64,000 nt of DNA, taken from Amycolatopsis mongoliensis (lineage in GTDB: Bacteria; Actinomycetota; Actinomycetes; Mycobacteriales; Pseudonocardiaceae). The translations under genes and the position numbers were made by a program. Below the pieces are notes generated by a model. The model ran no database searches, was not told the DNA's origin, and saw only the letters and a list, made by a program, of their open reading frames with translations. The stretch is from contig NZ_CP127295.1 of the NCBI RefSeq assembly GCF_030285665.1, positions 7,688,001-7,752,000 on the forward strand, in the 5' to 3' direction. Below, in pieces: positions 26,750 to 36,991 of this stretch. The stretch's first letter is position 1; each line of letters starts with the position of its first letter.

Positions 26750-27755
26750 CCAAGGGAACCGGCTCGGCCGGCTGCTCAGCTGGGACGCCGCCGTCGTCCT
26801 GGTGACGGTCACCGTCCTGATCGTCGCCTCCGGCGCCGTCGAGAACTTCGGCACCAGCCGCAACTTCACCTTCCTGCTGCTCGACCTGCTGCCGATCGCG
26901 CTGGTCGCGCTGCCGATGACGTTCATCATCGTGACCGGCGAGATCGACCTGTCGGTGGCGAGCACGCTCGGGCTGACGTCCGCGGTGATGGGGTCGCTGT
27001 GGGACGCGGGCCTGTCGATCGAGACGATCATCCCGCTCTGCATCGTCCTCGGCGCGGTCCTCGGCGCGCTGAACGGCTTCTTCGTCACCGTGCTGAAGCT
27101 GCCTTCGCTCGCCGTCACGATCGGCACGCTCGCGCTCTACCGCGGGCTCGCGTTCGTCGTGCTCGGCGACGGCGCGGTGGCCGACTTCCCGCGGGCCTAC
27201 ACCAGCTGGGTCACCGGGACCCTCGGCGACGGCCCGATCCCGAACGTGCTGGTCCCGCTGGCCGTGGTGGCCCTGGTCTTCGGCGTCGTGCTGCACGCGA
27301 CGCCGATCGGCCGCGGCGTCTTCGCGGCCGGCGCGGGCGAGCAGGCGGCCCGGTTCGCCGGGATCCGCACCGGGCGGCTCAAGTTCTGGCTGTACGTCGT
27401 GAGCGGCGCGGTCGCCGGGGTCGCCGGGGTCCTGTGGACCCTGCGCTACTCCAGTGCCCGCGCCGACAACGGCTACGGCCTCGAACTGGCCGTCGTGGCC
27501 GCCGTGCTGCTCGGTGGCGTGTCCATCTTCGGCGGCAAGGGCACGCTGCCCGGCGTGCTCGCCGGGGTGGTCCTGCTGGCGTCCCTGCAGAACGCGCTGC
27601 GCCTGCAGGACGTCTCGAACGAGGCGCTCAACATCGTGACCGGCGTGCTGCTCATCGTGTCGGTCCTGCTGCCCAACATCGTGTCCTCGGCCCGTACGGC
27701 GCTCCGGCGCCGGCACCGAGCGACAGCTCCCAGCGCGGTATCCCCAGAAAGGTGA
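26742..27755 (+). CDS. rhaQ: Rhamnose ABC importer, permease 2
   Basis: Predicted 337-aa permease of the same family as its upstream neighbour. Diagnostic stretches are VTGEIDLSVASTLGLTSAVMG, the ATPase-contact loop FAAGAGEQAARFAGIRTG and GGVSIFGGKGTLPGVLAGVV. Its start overlaps the end of the preceding permease by 8 bp. Two different permeases plus a double ATPase and one binding protein is the layout of rhizobial RhaSTPQ rhamnose importers. Confidence 0.9.
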   Translation: MSDQGNRLGRLLSWDAAVVLVTVTVLIVASGAVENFGTSRNFTFLLLDLLPIALVALPMTFIIVTGEIDLSVASTLGLTSAVMGSLWDAGLSIETIIPLCIVLGAVLGALNGFFVTVLKLPSLAVTIGTLALYRGLAFVVLGDGAVADFPRAYTSWVTGTLGDGPIPNVLVPLAVVALVFGVVLHATPIGRGVFAAGAGEQAARFAGIRTGRLKFWLYVVSGAVAGVAGVLWTLRYSSARADNGYGLELAVVAAVLLGGVSIFGGKGTLPGVLAGVVLLASLQNALRLQDVSNEALNIVTGVLLIVSVLLPNIVSSARTALRRRHRATAPSAVSPER

Positions 27756-27760
27756 CGAAG

Positions 27761-28822
27761 ATGTCCCGACGGTTCCTCACCGGCGCAGTGTCGGCCGGGC
27801 TGGTGCTCGTGCTGGCCGCCTGCGGCGGCACCACCAAGGACGACAGCAGCGGCTCCGGCGCGCAGCAGTCGACCGCCACGGCGAACCCCAACGCCGCGGC
27901 CAAGGAAGGCGTCAAGATGGCCTTCCTGCCCAAGCAGCTCAACAACCCCTACAGCGACATCGAGGTCAGCGGCGGCAAGGCGGCGCTGGGCGAGCTGAAG
28001 GGCGAGTACAAGCTGGTCGGGCCGAACGACGCCAGCGCGTCGTCGCAGGTCAGCTACATCAACACGCTGATCCAGCAGCAGCAGGACGTCATCGGCATCG
28101 CCGCGAACGACCCGAACGCCGTGTGCCCGTCGCTCAACCAGGCCCGCAGCGCCGGCATCAAGGTCGTGGCGTTCGACTCCGACGCCGCCAAGGACTGCCG
28201 CGACGTCTTCATCAACCAGGCCACCACCCAGGGCATCGGCGAGGCGCTGGCCAAGCAGGCCAAGGACCTCTCGGGTGGGTCCGGTGAGATCGCGGTCCTG
28301 TCCGCGACGCCGAACGCCACCAACCAGAACGCCTGGATCGAGGTCCTCAAGAAGGAGCTGGCCAAGCCGGAGTACGCGAGCCTGAAGCTGGACAAGGTCG
28401 CCTACGGCAACGACGACGACCAGAAGTCGTTCCAGGAGGCGCAGGGCCTGCTGCAGTCGTTCCCGAACCTCAAGGTGATCGTCGCGCCGACCACGGTCGG
28501 CATCGCGGCCGCCGCGCGGTACGTCAGCTCGTCGAGCTACAAGGGCAAGGTCGCGGTGACCGGCCTCGGCACGCCGAACCAGATGCGTGCCTTCGTCAAG
28601 GACGGCACGGTCAAGCAGTTCGCGCTGTGGAACCCGGCCGACATCGGCTACCTCGCCGCCTACGCGGGCGTCGCGCTCAAGTCCGGCCAGATCAGCGGCA
28701 AGGATGGCGAGAAGTTCAAGGCGGGCAAGCTCGGCGACTACACGATCGGCGCGAACGGCGAGATCGTCCTCGGCCCGCCGACGACGTTCGACGCGAACAA
28801 CATCGACAAGTTCAACTTCTGA
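27761..28822 (+). CDS. rhaS: Rhamnose ABC importer, substrate-binding lipoprotein
   Basis: Predicted 353-aa periplasmic-binding-protein type 1 lipoprotein. The signal peptide ends in the lipobox LAAC, with Cys21 as anchor, followed by a Ser/Gly/Asn linker. The mature domain has KQLNNPYSDIEVSGGKAALGEL, QQQDVIGIAANDP and VVAFDSDAA, typical of sugar binders, with a late TGLGTPNQMRAFVKDGTVKQFALWNPADIGY. It captures the sugar outside the membrane and hands it to the permeases. A strong stem-loop follows directly (28829-28867), which may raise the abundance of this mRNA segment over the downstream enzymes. Confidence 0.9.
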   Translation: MSRRFLTGAVSAGLVLVLAACGGTTKDDSSGSGAQQSTATANPNAAAKEGVKMAFLPKQLNNPYSDIEVSGGKAALGELKGEYKLVGPNDASASSQVSYINTLIQQQQDVIGIAANDPNAVCPSLNQARSAGIKVVAFDSDAAKDCRDVFINQATTQGIGEALAKQAKDLSGGSGEIAVLSATPNATNQNAWIEVLKKELAKPEYASLKLDKVAYGNDDDQKSFQEAQGLLQSFPNLKVIVAPTTVGIAAAARYVSSSSYKGKVAVTGLGTPNQMRAFVKDGTVKQFALWNPADIGYLAAYAGVALKSGQISGKDGEKFKAGKLGDYTIGANGEIVLGPPTTFDANNIDKFNF

Positions 28823-28828
28823 CGGCCT

Positions 28829-28867
28829 CCGCGGCCGGACCGGATCGCCGCCCCGGTCCGGCCGCGG
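28829..28867 (+). terminator. Intercistronic stem-loop after rhaS
   Basis: CCGCGGCCGGACCGG (28829-28843) pairs perfectly with 28853-28867 around a 9-nt loop. It occupies the 64-bp gap between the binding protein and the mutarotase genes, with no T-run. It is likely a partial terminator or an mRNA-stabilising element that separates transporter from enzyme expression. Confidence 0.65.
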
Positions 28868-28886
28868 GTTCCACAAAGGACGGACA

Positions 28887-29231
28887 GTGCCCCGTTACTG
28901 CTTTTGCCTGCAGGTGAGGCCGGACCGGAAGACCGAGTACGCGCAGCGCCACCGCGCGGTGTGGCCCGGGATGCGGCAGGCCCTGCACGACACCGGCTGG
29001 CGCAACTATTCGCTGTTCCTGCGCGACGACGGCCTCCTGATCGGCTACGTCGAAGCCGACGACCTCGAAGCCGCGCAGGCGGCGATGGCGAAGACCGAGG
29101 TCAACGCCCGCTGGCAGGCGGAGATGGCGGAGTTCTTCACCGGCCTCGACGGCGGTCCGCCGGACGAAGGCTTTCAGCTTCTGGAAGAGGTCTTCCACCT
29201 CGAACCCCCCACCGTCGCGGAAGGACAGTGA
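28887..29231 (+). CDS. rhaM: L-rhamnose mutarotase
   Basis: Predicted 114-aa enzyme that interconverts alpha and beta anomers of L-rhamnose ahead of the isomerase. The family pattern is clear: YCFCLQVRPDRKTEYAQRHR with the catalytic His, VWPGMRQALHDTGWRNYSLFL, LIGYVEADD, and NARWQAEMAEFF. Length is about ten residues longer than E. coli RhaM (104 aa). GTG start after AAAGGA. Its stop overlaps or abuts the isomerase start. Confidence 0.9.
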   Translation: MPRYCFCLQVRPDRKTEYAQRHRAVWPGMRQALHDTGWRNYSLFLRDDGLLIGYVEADDLEAAQAAMAKTEVNARWQAEMAEFFTGLDGGPPDEGFQLLEEVFHLEPPTVAEGQ

Positions 29232-29236
29232 TCGCC

Positions 29237-30403
29237 GTGGGCGACTTGACGGCCGTGAAACAGGCCCTGCGGGCCCAGCGCATCGAGACGCCGTCGTGGG
29301 CGTATGCGAACTCGGGCACCCGGTTCAAGGTGTTCCCGCAACCCGGCGTCCCGCGGACGCCCGAAGAGAAGATCGCCGACGCCGCGACCGTGCACCGGTT
29401 CACCGGGGTCGCCCCGAGCGTCGCGCTGCACATCCCGTGGGACAAGGTCGACGACTACGGCGCGCTGACGGCGTTCGCCCGTGACCTCGGCATCGAGATC
29501 GGCGCGATCAACACCAACGTGTTCCAGGACGAGGACTACAAGCTCGGCTCGGTCACCAACCCCGACGCCGGCATCCGCCGGAAGGCCACCGACCACCTGC
29601 TCGAGGCCATCTCCATCATGGACGCGACGGGCTCGCGCGACCTCAAGCTGTGGTTCTCCGACGGCATCAACTACCCGGGCCAGGACGACATCCGCGACCG
29701 CCAGGACCGGCTGGCCGTGGCGTTGAAGGAGACCTACGACCGGCTCGGCGACCACCAGCGGATGCTGCTGGAGTACAAGCTCTTCGAGCCGGCGTTCTAC
29801 GCCACCGACGTCCCGGACTGGGGCACGTCCTACGCGCACTGCATCGAGCTGGGGGAGAAGGCGACGGTGTGCATCGACACCGGCCACCACGCCCCCGGCA
29901 CGAACATCGAGTTCATCGTCGCGTTCCTGCTGCGGGCCGGCAAGCTCGGCGCGTTCGACTTCAACTCGCGCTTCTACGCCGACGACGACCTCATGGTCGG
30001 GGCGGCGGACCCGTTCCAGCTGTTCCGGATCATGTACGAGATCGTCCGCGGCGACGCGCTCGACCCGGCGTACGGGATCGCGTTCATGCTCGACCAGTGC
30101 CACAACATCGAGGCCAAGATCCCGGCGATCATCCGGTCGGTGATGAACGTCCAGGAGGCCACGGCCAAGGCGCTGCTCGTCGACCGGGACGCGCTGCGCA
30201 CCGCCCAGCAGGCGGGGGACGTGCTCGCCGCGAACGCCGTGCTGATGGACGCCTACAACACCGACGTCCGGCCGCTGCTGGCCGAGCTGCGCGAGGACTC
30301 CGGGCTCGACCCGGACCCCGTCGCGGCCTACCACCGCAGCGGGTACCAGGAGAAGATCGTGGCCGAGCGCGCCGGCGGCACGCAGGCCGGATGGGGAGCA
30401 TGA
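29237..30403 (+). CDS. rhaI: L-rhamnose isomerase (RhaI type)
   Basis: Predicted 388-aa metal-dependent TIM-barrel isomerase converting L-rhamnose to L-rhamnulose. It resembles the Pseudomonas/Rhizobium RhaI type rather than E. coli RhaA. Metal-site stretches include LLEYKLFEPAFYATDVPDWG (Glu), VCIDTGHHAPGTNIEF (Asp/His), GAFDFNSRFYADDDLMVGAADPF (Asp) and FMLDQCHNIEAKIPA. The start could be the GTG at 29228, which overlaps the mutarotase stop, or the GTG at 29237, which is better spaced from AAGGA; I chose the latter. Its stop overlaps the next start region. Confidence 0.9.
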   Translation: MGDLTAVKQALRAQRIETPSWAYANSGTRFKVFPQPGVPRTPEEKIADAATVHRFTGVAPSVALHIPWDKVDDYGALTAFARDLGIEIGAINTNVFQDEDYKLGSVTNPDAGIRRKATDHLLEAISIMDATGSRDLKLWFSDGINYPGQDDIRDRQDRLAVALKETYDRLGDHQRMLLEYKLFEPAFYATDVPDWGTSYAHCIELGEKATVCIDTGHHAPGTNIEFIVAFLLRAGKLGAFDFNSRFYADDDLMVGAADPFQLFRIMYEIVRGDALDPAYGIAFMLDQCHNIEAKIPAIIRSVMNVQEATAKALLVDRDALRTAQQAGDVLAANAVLMDAYNTDVRPLLAELREDSGLDPDPVAAYHRSGYQEKIVAERAGGTQAGWGA

Positions 30404-30405
30404 GC

Positions 30406-32436
30406 ATGACCGTGCCGGAGCAGCTCATCGCGCGCAGCAACGCGCTCGGGGCCGACCCGCGCAACACCAACTACGCCGGCGGCAACACCTCCGCCAAGGG
30501 CGCAGTCACCGACCCGGTGACCGGCGCGCCGACGGAGGTGCTGTGGGTCAAGGGATCCGGCGGCGACCTCGGGACCCTCAAGGAGTCCGGGCTCGCGGTG
30601 CTGCGGCTGGACCGGCTGCGGTCGCTGGTGGACGTCTACCCGGGCGTCGAGCGCGAGGACGAGATGGTCGCCGCGTTCGACTACTGCCTGCACGGCCGGG
30701 GCGGGGCGGCGCCGTCGATCGACACCGCGATGCATGGCCTCGTCGAGGCGCCGCACGTCGACCACCTGCACCCGGACTCCGGCATCGCGCTGGCCACCGC
30801 GGCCGACGGCGCCGCGCTGACGAAGGAGTGCTTCGGCGACCGCGTCGCGTGGGTGGACTGGCGGCGGCCCGGGTTCCAGCTGGGTCTGGACATCGCGGCG
30901 GTCAAGGCGGCCAACCCGCAGGCCATCGGCGTCATCCTGGGCGGGCACGGCATCACGGCGTGGGGCGCGACTTCGGAAGAGTGCGAGCGGAACTCCCTCG
31001 CGATCATCCGGACGGCCGAGGAGTTCCTTGCTTCACGGGGTGCCGCGGAGCCGTTCGGGCCGGTCGTCCCGGGCTTCGAAGCGCTGCCGGAAGCCGAGCG
31101 GCACGCGCGCGCCGCGGCACTGGCGCCGGTGGTCCGCGGGCTGGCCTCGACCGACCAGCGGCAGGTCGGGCACTACACCGACGGCGACGTCGTGCTGGAG
31201 TTCCTGGCCCGCGAGAAGCTCGCGCCGCTCGCCGCGCTGGGCACGTCCTGCCCGGACCACTTCCTCCGCACCAAGGTCCGGCCCCTGGTGGTGGACCTCC
31301 CGGCGACCGCACCGCTGGAGGACGTCGTCGCGCGGCTGAAGGAGCTGCACGGCGAGTACCGCGACGAATACCGCGCCTACTACGAGCGGCACGCGACGCC
31401 GGACTCGCCCGCCATGCGCGGCGCCGACCCGGCGATCGTGCTGGTGCCGGGGGTCGGGATGTTCTCCTTCGGCAAGGACAAGCAGACCGCGCGGGTGGCG
31501 GGCGAGTTCTACGTCAACGCGATCAACGTCATGCGCGGGGCCGAAGCCGTGTCCACGTACGCGCCGATCCCCGAGAGCGAGAAGTTCCGGATCGAGTACT
31601 GGGCGCTCGAAGAGGCGAAGCTGCAGCGGATGCCGAAGCCCAAGCCCCTCGCCGGGCGGATCGCCCTGGTGACCGGGGCGGCGTCGGGCATCGGCAAGGC
31701 GATCGCCCGGCGGCTCGCCGCCGAGGGGGCCTGCGTCGCCATCGCCGACCTGAACGCCTCGGCCGCGGCGGAGACGGCGGCGGAGATCGGGAACGCGGAC
31801 AAGGCCGTCGCGGTCACCGCGGACGTCACCGACGCGGCCGCAGTCCAGGCCGCGATCGACGCGACCGTGCTCGCCTTCGGCGGGATCGACCTGGTCGTCA
31901 ACAACGCCGGGCTGTCCATCTCGAAGCCGCTGCTGGAGACCACCGAACGCGACTGGGACCTCCAGCACGACGTGATGGCCAAGGGCTCGTTCCTGGTCGC
32001 GCGGGCGGCCGCGAAGGCCATGATCGACCAGGGCATCGGCGGCGACGTCGTGTACATCTCGTCGAAGAACTCGGTGTTCGCCGGCCCGAACAACGTCGCG
32101 TACGGCGCGGCGAAGGCCGACCAGGCGCACCAGGTCCGGCTGCTGGCCGCCGAGCTCGGCGGGCACGGCATCCGCGTCAACGGCGTCAACCCGGACGGTG
32201 TCGTCCAGGGCTCCGGCATCTTCGCCGGCGGCTGGGGTGCCCAGCGCGCCGCGGTGTACGGAGTCGAGGAGTCGAAGCTCGGCGAGTTCTACGCCCAGCG
32301 GACCATCCTCAAGCGCGAGGTGCTGCCCGAGCACGTCGCGGCCGCGGTGTTCGCCCTCACCGGCGGCGACCTCACCCACACCACCGGCCTGCACGTGCCG
32401 GTGGACGCCGGGGTGGCCGCCGCGTTCCTGCGCTGA
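30406..32436 (+). CDS. Bifunctional rhamnulose-1-phosphate aldolase / L-lactaldehyde dehydrogenase
   Basis: Predicted 676-aa two-domain enzyme. Residues about 1-400 are a class II aldolase/adducin domain with zinc histidines in VDHLHPDSGIAL and ILGGHGITAWG; it should split L-rhamnulose 1-phosphate into DHAP and L-lactaldehyde. Residues about 415-676 are a short-chain dehydrogenase with the Rossmann motif TGAASGIGKAIA, NNAGLS and a YGAAKADQ active-site Tyr-x-x-x-Lys, expected to oxidise lactaldehyde to lactate. The ATG at 30406 is preferred over that at 30400 because GGGGAG is then seven bases away. The fusion channels a reactive aldehyde and is known in rhamnose operons (RhaEW/YuxG type). Confidence 0.9.
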   Translation: MTVPEQLIARSNALGADPRNTNYAGGNTSAKGAVTDPVTGAPTEVLWVKGSGGDLGTLKESGLAVLRLDRLRSLVDVYPGVEREDEMVAAFDYCLHGRGGAAPSIDTAMHGLVEAPHVDHLHPDSGIALATAADGAALTKECFGDRVAWVDWRRPGFQLGLDIAAVKAANPQAIGVILGGHGITAWGATSEECERNSLAIIRTAEEFLASRGAAEPFGPVVPGFEALPEAERHARAAALAPVVRGLASTDQRQVGHYTDGDVVLEFLAREKLAPLAALGTSCPDHFLRTKVRPLVVDLPATAPLEDVVARLKELHGEYRDEYRAYYERHATPDSPAMRGADPAIVLVPGVGMFSFGKDKQTARVAGEFYVNAINVMRGAEAVSTYAPIPESEKFRIEYWALEEAKLQRMPKPKPLAGRIALVTGAASGIGKAIARRLAAEGACVAIADLNASAAAETAAEIGNADKAVAVTADVTDAAAVQAAIDATVLAFGGIDLVVNNAGLSISKPLLETTERDWDLQHDVMAKGSFLVARAAAKAMIDQGIGGDVVYISSKNSVFAGPNNVAYGAAKADQAHQVRLLAAELGGHGIRVNGVNPDGVVQGSGIFAGGWGAQRAAVYGVEESKLGEFYAQRTILKREVLPEHVAAAVFALTGGDLTHTTGLHVPVDAGVAAAFLR

Positions 32437-32446
32437 AGGAGTTCCG

Positions 32447-33864
32447 ATGACCTTGGACCGGATCACCCCGCGCCGCACCCGCGTCGGGCTCGTCGCGGGC
32501 GGGCTCGGCGCGTACTGGCCGCAGTTCCCGGCCCTGCTGCCCCAACTGGAGGCCTCCGCGCGGCGGGTCGCCGAACGACTGTCCGGGATGGACTGCGAGG
32601 TCGTCGACGCCGGGTTCGTCTCCGACGCACAGGAGGGCGCCGCCGCGGCGGAGAAGCTCCGGGTGGCGGGGTGCGACCTGATCGTCGGGTTCCTCACGAC
32701 GTACCTGACCTCCAGCATGCTGGCGCCGGTCGCGCAGCGCTCGGGCGCGCCGGTGCTGCTGCTGAACCTGCAGCCGACCGAGGCGATGGACCACGAGTCC
32801 TTCGACACCGGCGCGTGGCTGGCCTACTGCGGCGCCTGCCCGCTGCCGGAGATGGCCAACGCGTTCCGCCGCGTGGGCGTCGAGTTCCGCTCGGTGTCCG
32901 GCTACCTCGAGGACGAGCGCGCCTGGACGCGCATCGAGCGCTGGATCAAGGCGGCCGGCGTGCGGGCCGCGCTGCGGCACGGGCGGCACGGCCTGCTCGG
33001 GCACCTCTACCCGGGCATGATGGACGTCTCCACCGACCCGACCCTGGTGTCCGGGCAGCTCGGTGGGCACGTCGAAATCCTGGAGATCGACGACCTGCGG
33101 GTGCGCGTGGAGAAGGTCACCGACGACGAGACCGCCGCGCGCGTGGCGCTGGCTCGTGAAGTGTTCACTGTGGACGAATCCGTAGTGGACGAAGACTTCG
33201 CCTGGGGTGCGCGGGTTTCGGTGGCGCTCGACCGGCTCGTCGAGGACTTCTCGCTCGACTCCCTGGCCTACTACCACCGCGGCCTGGACGGCGAGACGCA
33301 CGAACGCGTCGGCGCCGGGTTCATCCTCGGCGCGTCCCTGCTCACCGCGCGCGGCATCCCGGCCGTCGGCGAGTACGAGCTGCGGACGTCCCTGGCCATG
33401 CTGGTCATGGACCGCCTCGGCGCGGGTGGCTCGTTCACCGAGCTGCAGGCGCTGAACTTCCGCGACGACGTCGTCGAGATGGGCCACGACGGCCCGGCGC
33501 ACCTCGGCATCAGCGCCCGCAAGCCGCTGCTGCGCGGGCTCGGCGTCTACCACGGGAAGCGCGGCTGGGGCGTATCGGTGGAGTTCGACGTCAAGCACGG
33601 GCCGGTGACGCTGTGCGGGCTCGGGCAGCGGCGGGACGGGACCTTCTCGCTCATCGCGTCCGAAGGCACGGTCGTGCCCGGGCCGCTGCTGCGGATCGGC
33701 AACACGACCTCCCGCGTCGACTTCGGGTGCGACCCGGGGGAGTGGACCGATGCGTGGTCGGCCAGCGGCATCGCGCACCACTGGGCGCTCGGCACCGGCC
33801 ACCGGGTCGCCGAGCTGAGCGCCGTCGCGGACCTGCTCGGGCTGGAGCTGACCGTGGTGAACCC

Positions 33865-33868
<4 letters not shown>
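32447..33868 (+). CDS. L-fucose/L-arabinose isomerase-like protein
   Basis: Predicted 473-aa protein of the fucose/arabinose isomerase fold (COG2407-like). The N-terminal part has GLVAGGLGAYWPQFPALLPQ and VGFLTTYLTSSMLAPV. The C-terminal part has the likely metal-binding Glu in GEYELRTSLAMLVMD and His in EMGHDGPAHLG. It follows the bifunctional aldolase with AAGGAG and overlaps the kinase start, so it belongs to the rhamnose operon. Since the operon already has RhaI, this one may act on a related sugar such as L-fucose, L-lyxose or another 6-deoxyhexose. Reaction is inference from family only. Confidence 0.8.
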
Positions 33869-35271
<1,403 letters not shown>

Positions 35272-35339
35272 GCCGGCTCACCCAGCCGACTCGCGACCTT
35301 CCGCGGCGACCTGCCCACCTGCCCACCTGCCCGAACGCA

Positions 35340-35386
35340 GTGAATGACTCATTCACGTCGTCAGACGACATGAATGAGTCATTCAC
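35340..35386. repeat. 47-bp palindrome of palindromes, copy 2 of a dispersed family
   Basis: Left arm 35340-35362 and right arm 35364-35386 are reverse complements with one mismatch around a single A. Each arm itself contains the palindrome GTGAATGACTCATTCAC or its ATGAATGAGTCATTCAC variant. Related to 2763-2815. It lies 69 bp after the rhamnulokinase stop, where it may end transcription of the rhamnose operon. Confidence 0.85.
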
Positions 35387-35569
35387 GTCGTCGCAACCCC
35401 GGGGATTCGCGCCCGTTCCGGCCGGGGTGCCGGTCACCGGACAGGACTGCGCGATCTTCCCCCTCCGCCTGCCCCACCCGGGCACACTCCCCGAAGCACG
35501 GTTGCGGGCCCGGGCGGCTCGCGGCGAGCCTGGGTACGGATCCCGGCCCAGACCCGAGGGAGTACCGCG

Positions 35570-36331
35570 ATGGCGCACCGAACCCGCACCCTGACCGCGG
35601 CGGCCGTCGTCGCCTTGGGCCTGTCCCTGATCGCACCCGGGATCGCCGCCGCCGACCCGCCGAGCGCCCTGCCCGGCAACGCCTCCGACTTCGAGAAGAC
35701 CTTCCAGCCCGCCTTCGACTACGACAAGGACGGCTGCTACCCGACCCCGGCCATCGGCCCGGACGGCACCATCGCCCCCGGCCTCTCCCTCGGCGGCGAC
35801 ACCAACGGCCACTGCCGGGACTCCTGGGACCTCGACAACACCAACTCCTACTCGCGCCAGAAGTGCAACAACGGCTGGTGCGCCGTGATGTTCACCCTCT
35901 ACTTCGAGAAGGACCAGGCCTCCCTCGGCCCCGGCAGCGCCGGGCACCGCCACGATTGGGAGCACGTCGTCGTGTGGGTCAAGGACAACCAGGTCGAGTA
36001 CGTCGCGACGTCGCAGCACGGCGGCTTCGCGATCCACGACCGCGCGAGCATGCGCTTCGAGGGCACGCACGCGAAGGTCGTCTACCACAAGGACGGCGGC
36101 TCGACCCACTGCTTCCGCGCCGCCAACGGCAACGACGACCCGCCGGAGAACCACAAGGGCACCTGGCAGTACCCGACGCTCGTCGGCTGGGACGGCTACC
36201 CGGCCGGGATCCGCGACAAGCTCGTGGCCGCGAACTTCGGCAGCGCCACCTTCGGCATCAAGGACGACCAGTTCGCCGGCAACCTCGGCAAGGCGAAGCC
36301 GGCCGGGATCCCGTTCGACCAGAACGCCTAG
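35570..36331 (+). CDS. Secreted NPP1 / necrosis-inducing (NLP) family protein
   Basis: Predicted 253-aa exported protein. Residues 1-28 are a Sec signal peptide ending GIAAADP. The family hallmark heptapeptide is intact as GHRHDWEHVVVWV near residue 125, where the acidic and His residues bind the divalent metal needed for cytolysis in plant-pathogen NLPs. Paired cysteines (DGCYPTP, GHCRDSW, KCNNGWC) probably form disulfides. The closing STHCFRAANGNDDPPENHKG and GDGYPAG-like region fit the fold. In soil actinomycetes such proteins occur without known pathogenicity, so a role in plant or fungal contact is inference. It overlaps the convergent oxidoreductase stop by 4 bp. Confidence 0.85.
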   Translation: MAHRTRTLTAAAVVALGLSLIAPGIAAADPPSALPGNASDFEKTFQPAFDYDKDGCYPTPAIGPDGTIAPGLSLGGDTNGHCRDSWDLDNTNSYSRQKCNNGWCAVMFTLYFEKDQASLGPGSAGHRHDWEHVVVWVKDNQVEYVATSQHGGFAIHDRASMRFEGTHAKVVYHKDGGSTHCFRAANGNDDPPENHKGTWQYPTLVGWDGYPAGIRDKLVAANFGSATFGIKDDQFAGNLGKAKPAGIPFDQNA

Positions 36332-36924
36332 CTCGTCACCGGCGCGCTGCGGCCGCGCTTCAGCTCGAAGAACCCCGGCGTGCCGGTCACCAGCAGCACG
36401 CCGTCCCACAACCGCCCGGCCTCCTCGCCGCGCGGGACCGGGCTGACCACCGGGCCGAAGAAGGCATGGCCGTCGACGTGGATCGCCGGGACGCCGAGGT
36501 CCTCGCCGATCGGGTCGAGCGCCGCGCGGTTCCCGGCGCGCAGGTCCGCGTCGAGCTCCGATGACCCGGCGGCGTCCGCGAGTGAGGCGGGCAGGTCCAC
36601 CGAAGCCAGTGCGGCGAGGATCGTTTCGCGCGAGACCGGCGCCTTGTCGCGGTGGAAGCGCGTGCCGAGCGCGGTGTAGAGGTCACGCTGCACCTCGTCG
36701 CCGTGCGCCCGCGAAGCGGCCAGCGCGACGCGCGCGGGACCCCAGCGTTCGTCGAGCCATTTCCGGTACCAGCCGTCCACCGGACGGCCTTCGTTGTGCA
36801 GAGCCAAGCTGAACACGTGGAAGCGCGTCCGGACGTCGCGGACGGCCTCCACCTCGAGGAGCCAGCGCGAGGCGATCCACGCCCACGGGCACACCGGGTC
36901 GAACCACAGGTCAACGGTTTTCAC
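36328..36924 (-). CDS. DsbA-family mycothiol-dependent oxidoreductase (Rv2466c-like)
   Basis: Predicted 198-aa thioredoxin-fold protein. The N-terminal active-site region DLWFDPVCPWAWIASRWL has the CPWA motif of the Rv2466c group, which uses mycothiol and reduces nitro compounds in mycobacteria. The cis-Pro segment DLGVPAIHVDGHAFFGPVVSPVPRG is present. There is no signal peptide, so it is cytoplasmic. GTG start. It stands alone, ending against the NPP1 gene. The mycothiol link supports an actinobacterial host; the natural substrate is unknown. Confidence 0.87.
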   Translation of the reverse strand: MKTVDLWFDPVCPWAWIASRWLLEVEAVRDVRTRFHVFSLALHNEGRPVDGWYRKWLDERWGPARVALAASRAHGDEVQRDLYTALGTRFHRDKAPVSRETILAALASVDLPASLADAAGSSELDADLRAGNRAALDPIGEDLGVPAIHVDGHAFFGPVVSPVPRGEEAGRLWDGVLLVTGTPGFFELKRGRSAPVTS

Positions 36925-36991
36925 CCGGCCCACGCTAGGGCGGCGACCGGACCGGCAGAAGATCCAATTCCGGCGGGCCGGACCGGGCCAA

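Noticed and set aside
24467..27127. An 886-codon minus-strand frame across the rhamnose transporter genes
   Set aside because: Antisense to ATPase and permease genes with full motif sets; the shadow protein is Ser/Thr/Arg-rich and featureless.
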